64,000 bases of DNA from Flavobacterium sp. UBA7680 (GTDB lineage Bacteria > Bacteroidota > Bacteroidia > Flavobacteriales > Flavobacteriaceae), in the NCBI RefSeq assembly GCF_002482975.1, contig NZ_DLHA01000022.1:1-64000 (forward strand), in the 5' to 3' direction. The notes under the pieces were generated by a model. The model was not told the origin of the DNA and made no database searches. It was given only the letters and a program-made list of their open reading frames with translations. Position numbers and translations under genes: made by a program. Positions 1-9,385 of the stretch are shown piece after piece (positions within the stretch are counted from its first letter, which is position 1; every line of letters starts with the position of its first letter).

Positions 1-24
1 TCCTAACCGATAGACGAACGGACC
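1..24 (-). tRNA. tRNA-Glu, 5' part only (cut by window edge)
   Basis: Read on the minus strand, the first 24 bases give GGTCCGTTCGTCTATCGGTT followed by AGGA. This is the acceptor 5' strand, position 8-9 spacer and D-arm of a bacterial tRNA-Glu. The remaining three quarters, including the anticodon, lie outside the window, so the identity rests on the characteristic 5' half only. The gene points away from proS, which lies upstream of it on the same strand. Confidence 0.72.
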
Positions 25-102
25 GTGTTTCTCTAATGCGGATGCAAAAATACAACTATTTTTAAGATGTACAATACTTGATGCAAAAAAAATTAAAAAT
101 TT

Positions 103-1581
103 TTAATACGCCTTAGCAAAAAGCACTCTTTTTGATGAAGGATTCCCAGTAAACACACAGGTTCCCGCCTCTTCTACAGCATCTAAAGGAATGCAGCGAA
201 TCGTCGCTTTTGTCAAGTCTTTTATTTTTTCTTCGGTTGCTGCAGTTCCATCCCAATGAGCAGATACAAAACCACCTTTTCCTTCTAAAATTTCTTTAAA
301 TTCCTCAAAACTATTTACTTCCGTAATATGCGTATTACGATAGTCTAATGCTTTATTAAATAAATCTGTTTGAATTTGCTCCAACAAGTCATTTATATAA
401 TTAACAATTCCGTCTCCGGAAACAACTTCTTTTGTCAATGTATCACGTCTTGCAACCTCAAAAGTTCCGTTTTCTAAATCTTTTGGTCCAACAGCAATTC
501 TAACAGGAACACCTTTTAACTCCCATTCAGCAAATTTGAATCCTGGTTTTTGTGTCGTTCTGTCATCATATTTAACCGAAATCTTAAGCTTTCTCAATTT
601 AGCAGCCAATTCATTAACCGCTGTAGTAATTTCAGCCAGTTGTTCATCTGTTTTATGAATAGGAACAATTACAACTTGTATTGGCGCTAAGTTCGGAGGC
701 AATACCAATCCTTGATCATCAGAATGTGTCATTACTAAAGCTCCCATTAAACGGGTAGAAACTCCCCAAGAAGTTCCCCAAACATATTCTTGTTTTCCTT
801 CGGCATTTGCAAACTTCACATCAAAAGCTTTTGCAAAGTTCTGACCTAAAAAGTGAGAAGTTCCAGCCTGTAATGCTTTTCCGTCCTGCATTAACGCTTC
901 GATACAATAGGTTTCATCTGCACCGGCAAAACGTTCTGTTTCAGTTTTAAAACCTTTTATTACCGGAATCGCCATGAAGTTTTCTGCAAAATCAGCATAT
1001 ACATTCATCATTTTTTCAGATTCCTCTATAGCTTCTGCTTTTGTAGCATGAGCCGTATGTCCTTCCTGCCATAAAAATTCGGCAGTTCTTAAAAATAAAC
1101 GTGTACGCATTTCCCAACGAACCACATTCGCCCATTGGTTAATTAATAAAGGTAAATCTCTATAAGACTGAACCCATCCTTTATATGTAGACCAGATAAT
1201 TGCTTCACTCGTAGGACGAACAATAAGTTCTTCTTCTAATTTAGCATTAGGGTCAACTATTAGCTTCCCTGGTTTATCTGGATCATTCTTTAATCTATAA
1301 TGTGTTACAACAGCACACTCTTTTGCAAATCCCTCTGCATTCTTCTCCTCAGCTTCAAACATGCTTTTAGGAACAAATAAAGGAAAGTAAGCATTTTGAT
1401 GTCCTGTTTCTTTAAACATTCTATCTAACTCTGCCTGCATTTTTTCCCAAATTGCATATCCGTATGGTTTGATTACCATACACCCTCTAACTCCTGAATT
1501 TTCAGCTAAATCTGCTTTGACAACCAGCTCATTATACCATTTAGAATAATCTTCTGATCGCGTAGTAAGGTTCTTACTCAT
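103..1581 (-). CDS. proS: Prolyl-tRNA synthetase (archaeal/eukaryotic-like short form)
   Basis: This cytoplasmic class II aminoacyl-tRNA synthetase charges tRNA-Pro with proline. At 492 residues it lacks the large editing insertion of the E. coli-type enzyme and matches the short ProS form common in Bacteroidota. Visible signatures are the proline-binding PTSEAIIW stretch (about residues 122-129), motif 2 around [20 protein letters not shown] and motif 3 around [14 protein letters not shown]. An anticodon-binding domain follows, with [11 protein letters not shown] at its start, and then a C-terminal zinc-like domain ending in a Tyr (FAKAY). The gene starts divergently from the lipoprotein gene at 1683 and runs toward tRNA-Glu. 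Confidence 0.97.
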   Translation of the reverse strand: MSKNLTTRSEDYSKWYNELVVKADLAENSGVRGCMVIKPYGYAIWEKMQAELDRMFKETGHQNAYFPLFVPKSMFEAEEKNAEGFAKECAVVTHYRLKNDPDKPGKLIVDPNAKLEEELIVRPTSEAIIWSTYKGWVQSYRDLPLLINQWANVVRWEMRTRLFLRTAEFLWQEGHTAHATKAEAIEESEKMMNVYADFAENFMAIPVIKGFKTETERFAGADETYCIEALMQDGKALQAGTSHFLGQNFAKAFDVKFANAEGKQEYVWGTSWGVSTRLMGALVMTHSDDQGLVLPPNLAPIQVVIVPIHKTDEQLAEITTAVNELAAKLRKLKISVKYDDRTTQKPGFKFAEWELKGVPVRIAVGPKDLENGTFEVARRDTLTKEVVSGDGIVNYINDLLEQIQTDLFNKALDYRNTHITEVNSFEEFKEILEGKGGFVSAHWDGTAATEEKIKDLTKATIRCIPLDAVEEAGTCVFTGNPSSKRVLFAKAY

Positions 1582-1634
1582 ATTATATAGTTTGGCACAA
1601 ATTTTGTTTTAATAATTTTAACTAAATAGTTTGA

Positions 1635-1652
1635 CAAAACTAACTATTTTTG
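1635..1652. promoter_or_regulatory. Back-to-back -7-like boxes between proS and the lipoprotein gene
   Basis: The 101-bp divergent gap holds TATTTTTG on the plus strand (1645-1652) and TAGTTTTG on the minus strand (plus 1635-1642). Both fit the Bacteroidota TAnnTTTG -7 consensus. No well-spaced -33 TTG was found for either, so these are candidate promoters from motif match and position only. Confidence 0.4.
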
Positions 1653-1682
1653 TAATGTGCAACAATAAAAAACACCACAGAT

Positions 1683-2684
1683 ATGAAAACTTATATTACT
1701 CTCCGCCAAAACTCAAGTTCTTTTTACTTAATTGGATTACTGAGTTTTCTAGCAGTATCCTGTGGTTCTTACCAAAACACTTCATATAATGATAATGATG
1801 GAGTATATGGTAATTCTACCAACAGATATGCTCAAACAAATACCACAAACGCAAACAATCAATATAAAGACTACTTCAAGTCACTGCAAGATGATAACCA
1901 GCCTACTGAAATTTTTACAGATGTAGACAATTATGGTAATTATTCTGAAAGCGACAGCACGCAAACAGCTGCTGTAGCTTCTTACCCAGCTTGGGGAAGC
2001 AGTAATTCAGATGTTTCAGTAAACGTTTATTCTGACCCAACATGGTCATTAGGATTCGGATGGGGATACCCTTATTACGGATACGGATGGGGATACGGCG
2101 GTTATTGGGGCGGCGGCTGGGGATATCCTGGTTACGCTTGGGGATACCCTGGATATTGGGGACCTGGATGGGGTTATCCTGGATACTGGGGCGGCGGTTA
2201 CTACGGTAACTACGCTTACAGCTATGGAAGAAGAGGATCTGCAGCTTACTACGGAGGCAGAAACTACGCTTCAAACAGAAGTTATGCTACAAATAGAAAC
2301 TTTGTAAACAGCAGAAACTACACTAACAGAGGAAGCTATACAACAAACAGAAGCTACACTAACAGATCTAATGGTTATTCTGATTACAGAAGAAGCTCTG
2401 CTGTAAACGGAAGAACTTACAATTCTGGCAGTCCAACATTTACAAACAGAAGAAGTTATTCTCAAGGTCAAAGTAACAGCTACGATTACTCTAACAGAAG
2501 ATCAGGCACAACTACTAACACAAGAAGTTACAGCAATGGTAACAACGGCAGTACTTCGAGAACCTACTCTCCTAGCCCATCACGCTCAATGAACAGCGGA
2601 GGCGGCGGAAGCATGAGATCATCTGGCGGCGGCGGTGGCGGCGGTGGAAGATCATACGGCGGAGGTGGAGGTGGAAGAAGGTAA
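1683..2684 (+). CDS. Gly/Trp/Tyr-rich lipoprotein of unknown function
   Basis: I do not recognise a functional family. The N-terminus is a lipoprotein signal ending in a lipobox-like LAVSC (about residues 23-27). An acidic, Asn-rich spacer follows. At about residues 120-185 there is an aromatic/glycine patch with WGYPGY repeated three times. The next 90 residues or so are a basic Asn/Arg/Ser/Tyr-rich tract with repeating NRSYTN-type words, and the C-terminus is a poly-glycine tail ending in GGGGRR. The composition suggests an exported, surface-exposed, disordered or self-associating protein. It lies 50 bp upstream of the FadL-like porin gene, probably in the same transcript. Confidence 0.85.
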   Translation: MKTYITLRQNSSSFYLIGLLSFLAVSCGSYQNTSYNDNDGVYGNSTNRYAQTNTTNANNQYKDYFKSLQDDNQPTEIFTDVDNYGNYSESDSTQTAAVASYPAWGSSNSDVSVNVYSDPTWSLGFGWGYPYYGYGWGYGGYWGGGWGYPGYAWGYPGYWGPGWGYPGYWGGGYYGNYAYSYGRRGSAAYYGGRNYASNRSYATNRNFVNSRNYTNRGSYTTNRSYTNRSNGYSDYRRSSAVNGRTYNSGSPTFTNRRSYSQGQSNSYDYSNRRSGTTTNTRSYSNGNNGSTSRTYSPSPSRSMNSGGGGSMRSSGGGGGGGGRSYGGGGGGRR

Positions 2685-2734
2685 CATTTTCCTTCTTTTC
2701 CACATCTAGTTTATATATTTAAAAATCTACCCAA

Positions 2735-4255
2735 ATGAAAAAAATATTATTCCTTTTAATTACAGGACTAACTGTCAGCGTCTCACACTCTCAGGATGTT
2801 TCTGATGCTTTACGATATTCACAAGATAACATAACCGGAACTGCAAGATTTAGAGCAATGAGTGGTGCTTTTGGAGCTGTGGGAGGTGATTTGTCTGCTA
2901 CAACCGTGAATCCGGCTGGATCTGCAATTTTCAACAACAATCAAGTTGGAATTACATTAAGCAATCAAAACATTAATAATGGTTCAAAATATTTCAACAG
3001 TAACGAAACCCAAGACAAAGACAATTCTTTCATCCTAAATCAGGCTGGTGGAGTTTTTGTTTTCAAAGACAGAAATCCCAACAATAAAGGATGGAATAAA
3101 ATTGCAATTGGAGCAAGCTATGAAAATACAAATAATTTTAACAGCAATACTTTCTCTGCAGGAAGAAACCCTAATAATTCTATAGCTAATTATTTCTTAT
3201 CTTATGCAAATGGAACTCCATTAGGTGATGCGACACAAATCCCATACGCTGACCAATTTTACTTTGAACAGCAAACTGGATTTGGAGTTAATGGAAAAAT
3301 TATACTACCTGTAAATCCAAATGACCAAGAAAACACTCTATATACAAGTAACGTACCAGGATTACAACCCGGACAAAGTTATTATCAAGAAAACAATGTT
3401 TACGAAAGAGGCTACAATAGTAAGGTAAGTTTTAACATTGCAACATCATATAATGATCGTATTTATTTGGGAGCAAACTTAAATGTGCATGTAACAGACT
3501 ACAGAAGATCTAGTAGTTTTTATGAGTTTAACAACGCCCCTCTTACTGGAACACCAACTATTTCTGATGTAACATTTAATAACGATTTATATACTTACGG
3601 TAACGGATTCTCTTTTCAATTAGGAGCAATCGCTAAGGTTACTGAAGCTTTTAGACTGGGATTAGCATACGAATCAAACACATGGTACGAATTATATGAC
3701 GAATTATCTCAAAGTGTTTATACGACTACAGAGGCTACAGGCGGGGTACAGAATTTTTATAATTTAAATCCTGGTTATCCAAACGTTTACGAGCCTTACA
3801 CTTTACAAACTCCGGGGAAATTTACTTTTAGTGGAGCTTACATATTTGGTAAATCAGGTTTAATTAGTGTTGACTACTCCATTAAAGACTACAGTAATGC
3901 AAAATTTAAACCAACAAATGATCCAGATTTTAGAACTACAAATGGCTACATAAGCGATCAATTAACCACTAATGGCGAATTAAGAGTTGGAGCTGAATTT
4001 AAAATAAAACAATTAAGCCTTAGAGGAGGATATCGTTTTGAAGGAAGTCCTTATAAAAACGGAACCACTGTTGGAGACTTAAATAGTTTTTCTGCAGGTT
4101 TAGGCTATAACTTTGGAGCAACTAAATTAGACTTGGCTTATGCTTATGCAGAAAGAAAATCTAACCAAGGTTTCTTTTCTCAAGGATTTACTGATGGAGC
4201 AAACATTACCTCAACACTGAACAATGTTTCTTTGACTTTATTATTTGAATTGTAA
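2735..4255 (+). CDS. OmpP1/FadL-family outer membrane transporter
   Basis: This is a predicted outer-membrane beta-barrel for hydrophobic substrates. An N-terminal signal peptide ends near SVSHSQ (about residue 20). The mature N-terminus carries RFRAMSGAFGAVGGDLSA and then NPAGSA, which resembles the NPA element of FadL/OmpP1 proteins. The rest alternates aromatic and polar residues, as barrel strands do, and the protein ends in the hydrophobic strand LTLLFEL. Its 506 residues fit the family. A Rho-independent terminator follows at 4284, so the transcript with the upstream lipoprotein gene probably ends there. The substrate is not known. Confidence 0.9.
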   Translation: MKKILFLLITGLTVSVSHSQDVSDALRYSQDNITGTARFRAMSGAFGAVGGDLSATTVNPAGSAIFNNNQVGITLSNQNINNGSKYFNSNETQDKDNSFILNQAGGVFVFKDRNPNNKGWNKIAIGASYENTNNFNSNTFSAGRNPNNSIANYFLSYANGTPLGDATQIPYADQFYFEQQTGFGVNGKIILPVNPNDQENTLYTSNVPGLQPGQSYYQENNVYERGYNSKVSFNIATSYNDRIYLGANLNVHVTDYRRSSSFYEFNNAPLTGTPTISDVTFNNDLYTYGNGFSFQLGAIAKVTEAFRLGLAYESNTWYELYDELSQSVYTTTEATGGVQNFYNLNPGYPNVYEPYTLQTPGKFTFSGAYIFGKSGLISVDYSIKDYSNAKFKPTNDPDFRTTNGYISDQLTTNGELRVGAEFKIKQLSLRGGYRFEGSPYKNGTTVGDLNSFSAGLGYNFGATKLDLAYAYAERKSNQGFFSQGFTDGANITSTLNNVSLTLLFEL

Positions 4256-4283
4256 TTAAAATTAAATAGATGAATGGAAATTT

Positions 4284-4316
4284 CCGTCAGGTTTTTACTT
4301 GGCGGATTTTTTTTTT
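4284..4316 (+). terminator. Rho-independent terminator after the FadL-like gene
   Basis: An 8-bp stem (CCGTCAGG with CTTGGCGG, including G-U pairs) encloses a short T-rich loop. A run of ten T follows, 29 bp after the stop codon. Confidence 0.75.
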
Positions 4317-4392
4317 ACCCAAAACATTAAAAAGCTCTTCATAAAAAACACCTAAAAGAAACCGAAACAAGCGGTGTTTGAATAAAAAAGTG

Positions 4393-4400
4393 TAATTTTG
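4393..4400 (+). promoter_or_regulatory. -7-like box of rimO
   Basis: TAATTTTG matches TAnnTTTG and lies 20 bp before the rimO start. No convincing -33 TTG was found at the usual distance. Confidence 0.4.
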
Positions 4401-4419
4401 CACTCCAATTTATAAAAGT

Positions 4420-5730
4420 ATGAGAACCAAGTCTTTAAAAAAGAACAAAATTAACGTAATCACTCTTGGGTGTTCAAAAAATGTATATGATAGTGAAGTA
4501 CTTATGGGTCAGCTTCGTGCAAACGGAAAAGAAGTAACTCATGAGGCAACTAAGGATGAAGGAAACATTATTGTAATAAACACTTGTGGCTTTATTGATA
4601 ATGCAAAAGCAGAATCAGTAAACATGATTTTGGAATATGCAGACAAGAAAGACAAAGGATTAGTTGATAAAGTTTTTGTAACCGGATGTTTATCTGAACG
4701 TTACAGACCTGATTTAGAAAAAGAAATTCCAAATGTTGATCAATATTTTGGTACTACTGAATTACCTCAATTATTGAAAGCTTTAGGAGCTGATTATAAA
4801 CACGAATTATTAGGAGAAAGATTAACGACTACTCCTAAAAATTATGCTTATTTAAAAATCGCCGAAGGGTGCGACAGACCTTGCAGTTTTTGTGCAATTC
4901 CGTTAATGCGTGGTTCTCACGTTTCGCAGCCAATTGAAAAATTAGTTAAGGAAGCACAAGGTTTAGCTAAAAACGGCGTTAAAGAATTAATACTGATTGC
5001 TCAGGATTTGACGTATTATGGTTTAGATCTTTATAAAAAGAGAAATCTGGCAGAATTGTTAGAAGCATTAGCAGCTGTTGAAGGAATTGAGTGGATTCGT
5101 TTGCATTATGCTTATCCTACAGGTTTCCCAATGGATGTTTTGGAATTAATGAAACGCGAACCTAAGATTTGTAATTATATTGATATTCCATTGCAGCATA
5201 TTTCAGATTCAATTTTGAAATCAATGCGCCGCGGTACAACTCAGGCTAAAACAACGCAATTGTTAAAAGATTTCCGTGCTGCCGTTCCCGGAATGGCAAT
5301 TAGAACTACTTTAATTGTTGGATACCCAGGTGAAACACAGGAAGATTTCGAAATCTTAAAAGATTTTGTTCAGGAAATGAAGTTTGACAGAATGGGATGT
5401 TTTGCTTATTCTCATGAAGAAAACACACATGCTTATTTATTAGAGGATAATGTTCCTGATGATGTAAAACAAGCAAGAGCAAATGAAATTATGGAATTAC
5501 AATCGCAAATTTCATGGGATTTGAACCAGGAAAAAGTTGGACAAGTTTTTAGATGTATTATTGACAGAAAAGAAGGTGCACATTTTGTGGGCAGAACGGA
5601 GTTTGACAGCCCGGATGTTGACAATGAAGTTTTAATAGATGCATCTAAACATTACGTAAAAACAGGCGAATTTGTTAATATCAAGATAATTGAAGCTACA
5701 GAATTTGATTTATACGGAGAACCTGCTTAA
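4420..5730 (+). CDS. rimO: Ribosomal protein S12 methylthiotransferase RimO
   Basis: This radical SAM enzyme would add a methylthio group to the conserved aspartate of ribosomal protein S12. The UPF0004 N-terminal domain carries three cluster cysteines (Cys18, Cys56, Cys90). The radical SAM core has CDRPCSFC (Cys151, Cys155, Cys158), a CX3CX2C motif binding the second 4Fe-4S cluster. A C-terminal TRAM-like domain runs from about residue 370. The length of 436 residues is typical. The methionine chosen is the first after the -7-like box. The gene precedes a Gly-rich secreted protein gene by 42 bp. Confidence 0.96.
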   Translation: MRTKSLKKNKINVITLGCSKNVYDSEVLMGQLRANGKEVTHEATKDEGNIIVINTCGFIDNAKAESVNMILEYADKKDKGLVDKVFVTGCLSERYRPDLEKEIPNVDQYFGTTELPQLLKALGADYKHELLGERLTTTPKNYAYLKIAEGCDRPCSFCAIPLMRGSHVSQPIEKLVKEAQGLAKNGVKELILIAQDLTYYGLDLYKKRNLAELLEALAAVEGIEWIRLHYAYPTGFPMDVLELMKREPKICNYIDIPLQHISDSILKSMRRGTTQAKTTQLLKDFRAAVPGMAIRTTLIVGYPGETQEDFEILKDFVQEMKFDRMGCFAYSHEENTHAYLLEDNVPDDVKQARANEIMELQSQISWDLNQEKVGQVFRCIIDRKEGAHFVGRTEFDSPDVDNEVLIDASKHYVKTGEFVNIKIIEATEFDLYGEPA

Positions 5731-5772
5731 ATTTACCGTAAAACTAGTGCTAACCTTAGACAAAACAACTTT

Positions 5773-6327
5773 ATGAAAGCTACTCAAAACTTAATTATAT
5801 TAGTTTTTACATTATTCTGTTTCAATTTTGCTTCGGCTCAATATGGAAACGGATATGGTAATGGTTACGGCAATGGCTATGGTGGAGGCGGCTACGGAAG
5901 AGGCGGCGGAATGGGTATGGACAGAAGTATGATGGGAGGTCCGCAAGGCAATACCAGCAAACCAAAAGAAATACCTGTTGAGGAAACAGCTGCAAAAATT
6001 GTTGAGCAAATGAAACCTGCGGTAAATCTTGATGAACTTCAGGTAATTGCAATTACAAACGTTTTTGCCGATGGTTTAAGAGAACAAGGAATTCTTATAA
6101 AAAATGAAAACAGCAGCCAGGATGAAAAAATGGAGCAGTTAAAAGCTTTAAAAGAAAGCATGACCAAAAAAGTTACTGCTTTTTTAAATCCGGACCAAAT
6201 AGAGAAGTACACTAATTTCATGGCTGATTTTAAGGAAATTAAAAAGACTAAATCAAAAAAGAAAAAAGATAAAGATTCAAAAGAGGACAAAGAAGAAGAA
6301 AAACCAGCTGAAAAAGTTCAGGAATAA
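5773..6327 (+). CDS. Secreted Gly-rich protein with a charged C-terminus
   Basis: The N-terminal signal peptide ends at NFASAQ (about residue 22). GYGNGYGNGYG-type repeats and a GGG/Met-rich stretch follow (about residues 24-60). A helical region of about 100 residues comes next, with an LNPDQIEKYTNF motif recalling the LTxxQ motif of Spy/CpxP-like periplasmic proteins, and then a Lys/Asp/Glu tail. Function is unknown; a Spy-like periplasmic role is only a weak analogy. It sits between rimO and an amidase gene with short gaps (42 and 33 bp). Confidence 0.82.
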   Translation: MKATQNLIILVFTLFCFNFASAQYGNGYGNGYGNGYGGGGYGRGGGMGMDRSMMGGPQGNTSKPKEIPVEETAAKIVEQMKPAVNLDELQVIAITNVFADGLREQGILIKNENSSQDEKMEQLKALKESMTKKVTAFLNPDQIEKYTNFMADFKEIKKTKSKKKKDKDSKEDKEEEKPAEKVQE

Positions 6328-6360
6328 TTGTTCTAATTCTATTATAAAATGTAACTAACC

Positions 6361-7266
6361 ATGGCAAAAAAACATTTTTGTTATTTGTTTTTAGCAATTA
6401 TCATTACTTCTTGCTCAACAAATCCGTATAAGACTACTGAAAAAGCTTATGATCAGCAGTTAAAGAATTTAGAAAATCAAATTACGAGTAAAGAAGCACA
6501 AACTATTCCGTCGATAAGTCCGTTAATTATTGATACTACTTACGCTTCGCAATTGGGTATTATAAAAGATACGTTGTCTAAAACGGGTTCAACCGCTTTA
6601 TTAAACGGTATTAGTACAGAATGGATTGGAACTGTAAATTTCAACTTAAGAAAACCTAGTTTCGTTGTTATTCACCATACTGCTCAGGATTCTATTCAGC
6701 AGACTATAAATACTTTTACCAAAACTAAAACTCAGGTAAGTGCTCATTATGTAATTTCTGAGAATGGAAAAGTAGTTCAAATGCTGAACGATTATTTAAG
6801 AGCGTGGCATGCGGGAGCATCTACTTGGGGGAAAAATACTGATTTAAATTCTTCTTCTATAGGAATTGAATTAGACAATAATGGTTTTAAACCTTTTACT
6901 GAAGCACAAATCAACAGTTTAGTTGCATTGTTGACAAAACTTAAAAAGGATTACAATATTCCGACTCAAAACTTTTTAGGTCATGCTGATATTGCTCCGG
7001 GAAGGAAACAAGATCCTAGTGCTTTATTTCCATGGAAAACATTAGCCGAAAAAGGTTTCGGAATCTGGCCGGATGAAGTTCTTGAAGAAGCACCTTTTGA
7101 CTTTAAAATCGAACCTGCATTGAGAATTATTGGTTATAATACAAAGAATCTTTCTGCAGCTATTCAGGCTTTCAAATTGCATTATATTCAAACGGATGCA
7201 ACGTCAACACTTGATCGCAAAACAATTGATACGATATATTCTATATACAAAAAACAACTGCAATAA
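6361..7266 (+). CDS. N-acetylmuramoyl-L-alanine amidase lipoprotein (Amidase_2, AmiD-like)
   Basis: This zinc amidase is predicted to cleave the amide bond between muramic acid and the peptide in cell-wall fragments. A lipobox near IITSCS (about residues 15-20) suggests anchoring to a membrane facing the periplasm. The Amidase_2 core has VIHHTA (first zinc His), SAHYVISENGKV, a substrate-loop AWHAG and FLGHADIAPGRKQDP (later zinc ligand and catalytic region). The C-terminal 60 residues, with an LHYIQTDATSTLD pattern, look like a small peptidoglycan-binding helical domain. A hairpin terminator follows directly. Confidence 0.92.
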   Translation: MAKKHFCYLFLAIIITSCSTNPYKTTEKAYDQQLKNLENQITSKEAQTIPSISPLIIDTTYASQLGIIKDTLSKTGSTALLNGISTEWIGTVNFNLRKPSFVVIHHTAQDSIQQTINTFTKTKTQVSAHYVISENGKVVQMLNDYLRAWHAGASTWGKNTDLNSSSIGIELDNNGFKPFTEAQINSLVALLTKLKKDYNIPTQNFLGHADIAPGRKQDPSALFPWKTLAEKGFGIWPDEVLEEAPFDFKIEPALRIIGYNTKNLSAAIQAFKLHYIQTDATSTLDRKTIDTIYSIYKKQLQ

Positions 7267-7287
7267 ATAGTTGTTTTTAAAAGACAT

Positions 7288-7327
7288 AAAAAGCGCATTT
7301 CTAAAGGTTTAGAAATGGGCTTTTTTT
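7288..7327 (+). terminator. Terminator after the amidase gene
   Basis: A long stem pairs an AAAAGC..CATTTCTAAA arm with a TTTAGAAATG..GCTTTT arm around a GG loop. It ends in a run of seven T on the plus strand, 21 bp after the stop codon. Confidence 0.75.
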
Positions 7328-7343
7328 ATGCTGGTAATTTAAG

Positions 7344-7621
7344 TTTTGCCACAGATTAAAAGGATTAAAAAGATTTTTTACTCTTTGGGTTGATGTTTTA
7401 TTTGCCACGAATTTCACTAATTATTTGTGGTGTAAACTGTATGCAAGAAATGAATTTCAAGGTTTCTGTTAAGAAATTTCATTAACGATACTTTGTGTAA
7501 TGATATAAAAAAATTAAGCAAAATTTAATTCGTGAAAATTCGTGACTCGAGCGATAGTGAACAGACGAAGTAAATTCGTGGCAGAAAAAAAATCCTTTTA
7601 ATCCTTTTAATCTGTGGCAAA
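7344..7621. repeat. Nested intergenic inverted repeats
   Basis: This gene-free stretch (7267-7700) holds a terminator at each end and this repeat between them. The outer arms are 7344-7379 (GCCACAGATTAAAAGG and on) and 7585-7621 (CCTTTTAATCTGTGGC at its end), near-perfect reverse complements of about 35 bases. Inside lies a second, different pair: TTTGCCACGAATTTCAC at 7401 and AATTCGTG..AAATTCGTGGC at 7528-7583. The right inner arm is interrupted by CTCGAGCGATAGTGAACAG. No credible ORF is present. Confidence 0.75.
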
Positions 7622-7629
7622 TAAAATCT

Positions 7630-7669
7630 AATAAAAAAGCTGCCAAAACATTAGTATGTTTCGACAGCT
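7630..7669 (-). terminator. Terminator of the outer-membrane barrel gene
   Basis: On the minus strand, AGCTG..GAAACAT pairs with ATGTTT..GCAGCT around a 4-base loop and is followed by TTTTTTATT. It lies about 30 bp after the stop codon at 7701. Confidence 0.7.
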
Positions 7670-7700
7670 CCAAAAAAAAAAAAAATATCAATCTTTATCT

Positions 7701-8792
7701 CTAGAAAGAGTATGTTGTAGCAAGTAAAGCGAAGAATGATCCTCCTGTTGGAGCAGCATCGCTGTCTAAGAAAATATCTTCAGAAGCAGCGTCGTATCTT
7801 AGCTCGGGAATTATTGTTAGTTTTCCAACTTTATAGTTTAATGAAACTGTGTTTGCAAACACATTAGATCCAGTTAATGTTCCTAAACTTGGAGCAGCAT
7901 CTTTTGCATCAAAATATTCAACTCTGTATGCTAAAAGCAAAGATGGGCTGAATGAATAATTTGCATATCCAACTAATGAGAACCACTCACCATCTAAAGT
8001 ACTATCGAAATCATGTTTCGTTTTAGCGTAAGTTGCATTAAATCCAAGTCCGAAACTGTCACTTATTGTTTTAGAAGCAGTCAAATCGAACTGAGTTTTA
8101 TTTTCGTTTGATACTGGTATTGTACTTCCAGGAATTGGATTTGTACTTCCAGATGTAAAGTTTAAATAAGCACTTCCTGTATCACCCACAAAACCTACTT
8201 GTCCGATATACGTTTTTTGAGTAGAACCAGCATCCATTGCTGATTTAAAATCTGTTGGGTTAGTTATACCAAACATAGCAGTGAATTTACCAGCTGTATA
8301 TTGTGCTTTAACCCCAGTATTAAAGAATGGTCCATAAGAGAAAGCATAAGACATACTGTAGTTTTTATTGTCTACGGCATCTAATACTTCATAACCTATG
8401 TGTGTACCAAAGCTACCGGCAACAACTTTAAATTCTTCAGTAATTTGGTAAGTGAAATATAATTGTTTAATTAAAAATTTAGCGTTTATATCTTTATCTG
8501 TTGTTTCATTGTATGAGAACTCTCCTGCTCTTTTTCCGAAACCTAAGTCTACAAAAACAGAAGCTTTTCCAAAAGTATGACTTGCTTCAATCGAAGCCAT
8601 TCCTAATTCAAACGAATCCTGAGAGTTGGTAAAGCTCGTTAATCCGTTCATTTGTTTAGAAAAATCATATTTATAGTAAGCGTCCGCAGACCCTCCCCAT
8701 GTAGTTGCTGGTGAAGTTGCTTTTTCATCCTCTTGTGCAAAAGCAAAAGAACTCGTTAAAGTGGCAGCTAAAATGTAAAATACTTTTTTCAT
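7701..8792 (-). CDS. Outer-membrane beta-barrel porin-like protein
   Basis: A signal peptide ends at SSFAFAQ (about residue 20). About 340 residues of amphipathic strands follow, ending in the aromatic strand FFALLATTYSF, as expected for insertion by the BAM machinery. Features such as SADAYYKYDFSK near the mature start and FVDLGFGKRAGEFSY resemble the outer-membrane beta-barrel (BBP2-type) porins of Bacteroidota. The substrate is not evident. The gene stands alone, with its own terminator and a long AT-rich upstream region. Confidence 0.85.
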   Translation of the reverse strand: MKKVFYILAATLTSSFAFAQEDEKATSPATTWGGSADAYYKYDFSKQMNGLTSFTNSQDSFELGMASIEASHTFGKASVFVDLGFGKRAGEFSYNETTDKDINAKFLIKQLYFTYQITEEFKVVAGSFGTHIGYEVLDAVDNKNYSMSYAFSYGPFFNTGVKAQYTAGKFTAMFGITNPTDFKSAMDAGSTQKTYIGQVGFVGDTGSAYLNFTSGSTNPIPGSTIPVSNENKTQFDLTASKTISDSFGLGFNATYAKTKHDFDSTLDGEWFSLVGYANYSFSPSLLLAYRVEYFDAKDAAPSLGTLTGSNVFANTVSLNYKVGKLTIIPELRYDAASEDIFLDSDAAPTGGSFFALLATTYSF

Positions 8793-9385
8793 GTGTTAAT
8801 TGGTTTTTAGTTATTAATTTGATTTTGGTTAGTTAATCGTTTATATATCTATTTAATAGTATAAGTCATTTTTTAAAACCTTGAATCTCCCCCTAAAACC
8901 TCTTCATTTTCATTAGCGAATTTATTAACTTTTGTATGAGTAGAATAATTGGAAAGTACTTTTTTGGTATTTACAGCGAAGAATTATGGATTACAAAAAT
9001 TAAACTGCCAATAATCGTTATTTGACATTAATAGCGTTTTGTTTTTGAAAATTCAACAACGTATTTTTAGCATTTTAAACCAAAAAACAAGGGTTAAACA
9101 AAAATACAAACACAAAAATCAACTAAAAAACACCTAAAAAACACTTTAAAAAAATATTACCCCATAATTTTAAGGGGTATATTTAAAAATAAAATTTTAA
9201 AATAAAATCAAACCCCAAATACCCACGAAATCCAACAATGCTAAAGCTTAACGAAAAATTCTTACAAAAATAAAATACTCAAAACAACCGATAAAGATGT
9301 AATTTGAGACTCAAAAAATGATTTATAAAACAAAAAAAACCTGCTCAAATTTGAACAGGCTTCCTTATTATATAAAAGAGTTTTT
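8793..9385. other. Gene-free AT-rich gap upstream of the barrel gene
   Basis: No ORF with plausible start, composition or family resemblance was found. The left part must contain the promoter of the minus-strand barrel gene, but no convincing TAnnTTTG/TTG pair was located near it. The right end contains the terminator of the mannan operon (9329-9362). Confidence 0.6.
9329..9362 (-). terminator. Terminator of the susCD-GH27-GH5 operon
   Basis: On the minus strand, CCTGTTCAAATTTGAGCAGG forms a 10-bp self-complementary stem with one G-U pair and is followed by TTTTTTTTG. The wobble would be a C-A mismatch on the plus strand, which supports minus-strand use. Confidence 0.75.

Noticed and set aside
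70..108. A/T palindrome TTAAAAATTTTTAA after proS
   Set aside because: It has no loop or GC pairs and cannot form a stable terminator, so it was not listed.
1915..2274. 119-codon minus-strand frame in the Gly/Trp/Tyr-rich gene
   Set aside because: It is the complement of low-complexity repeats and has no independent support.
8793..9385. Small RNA or short gene in the long gap upstream of the barrel gene
   Set aside because: No stable hairpin other than the operon terminator and no plausible short ORF was found.
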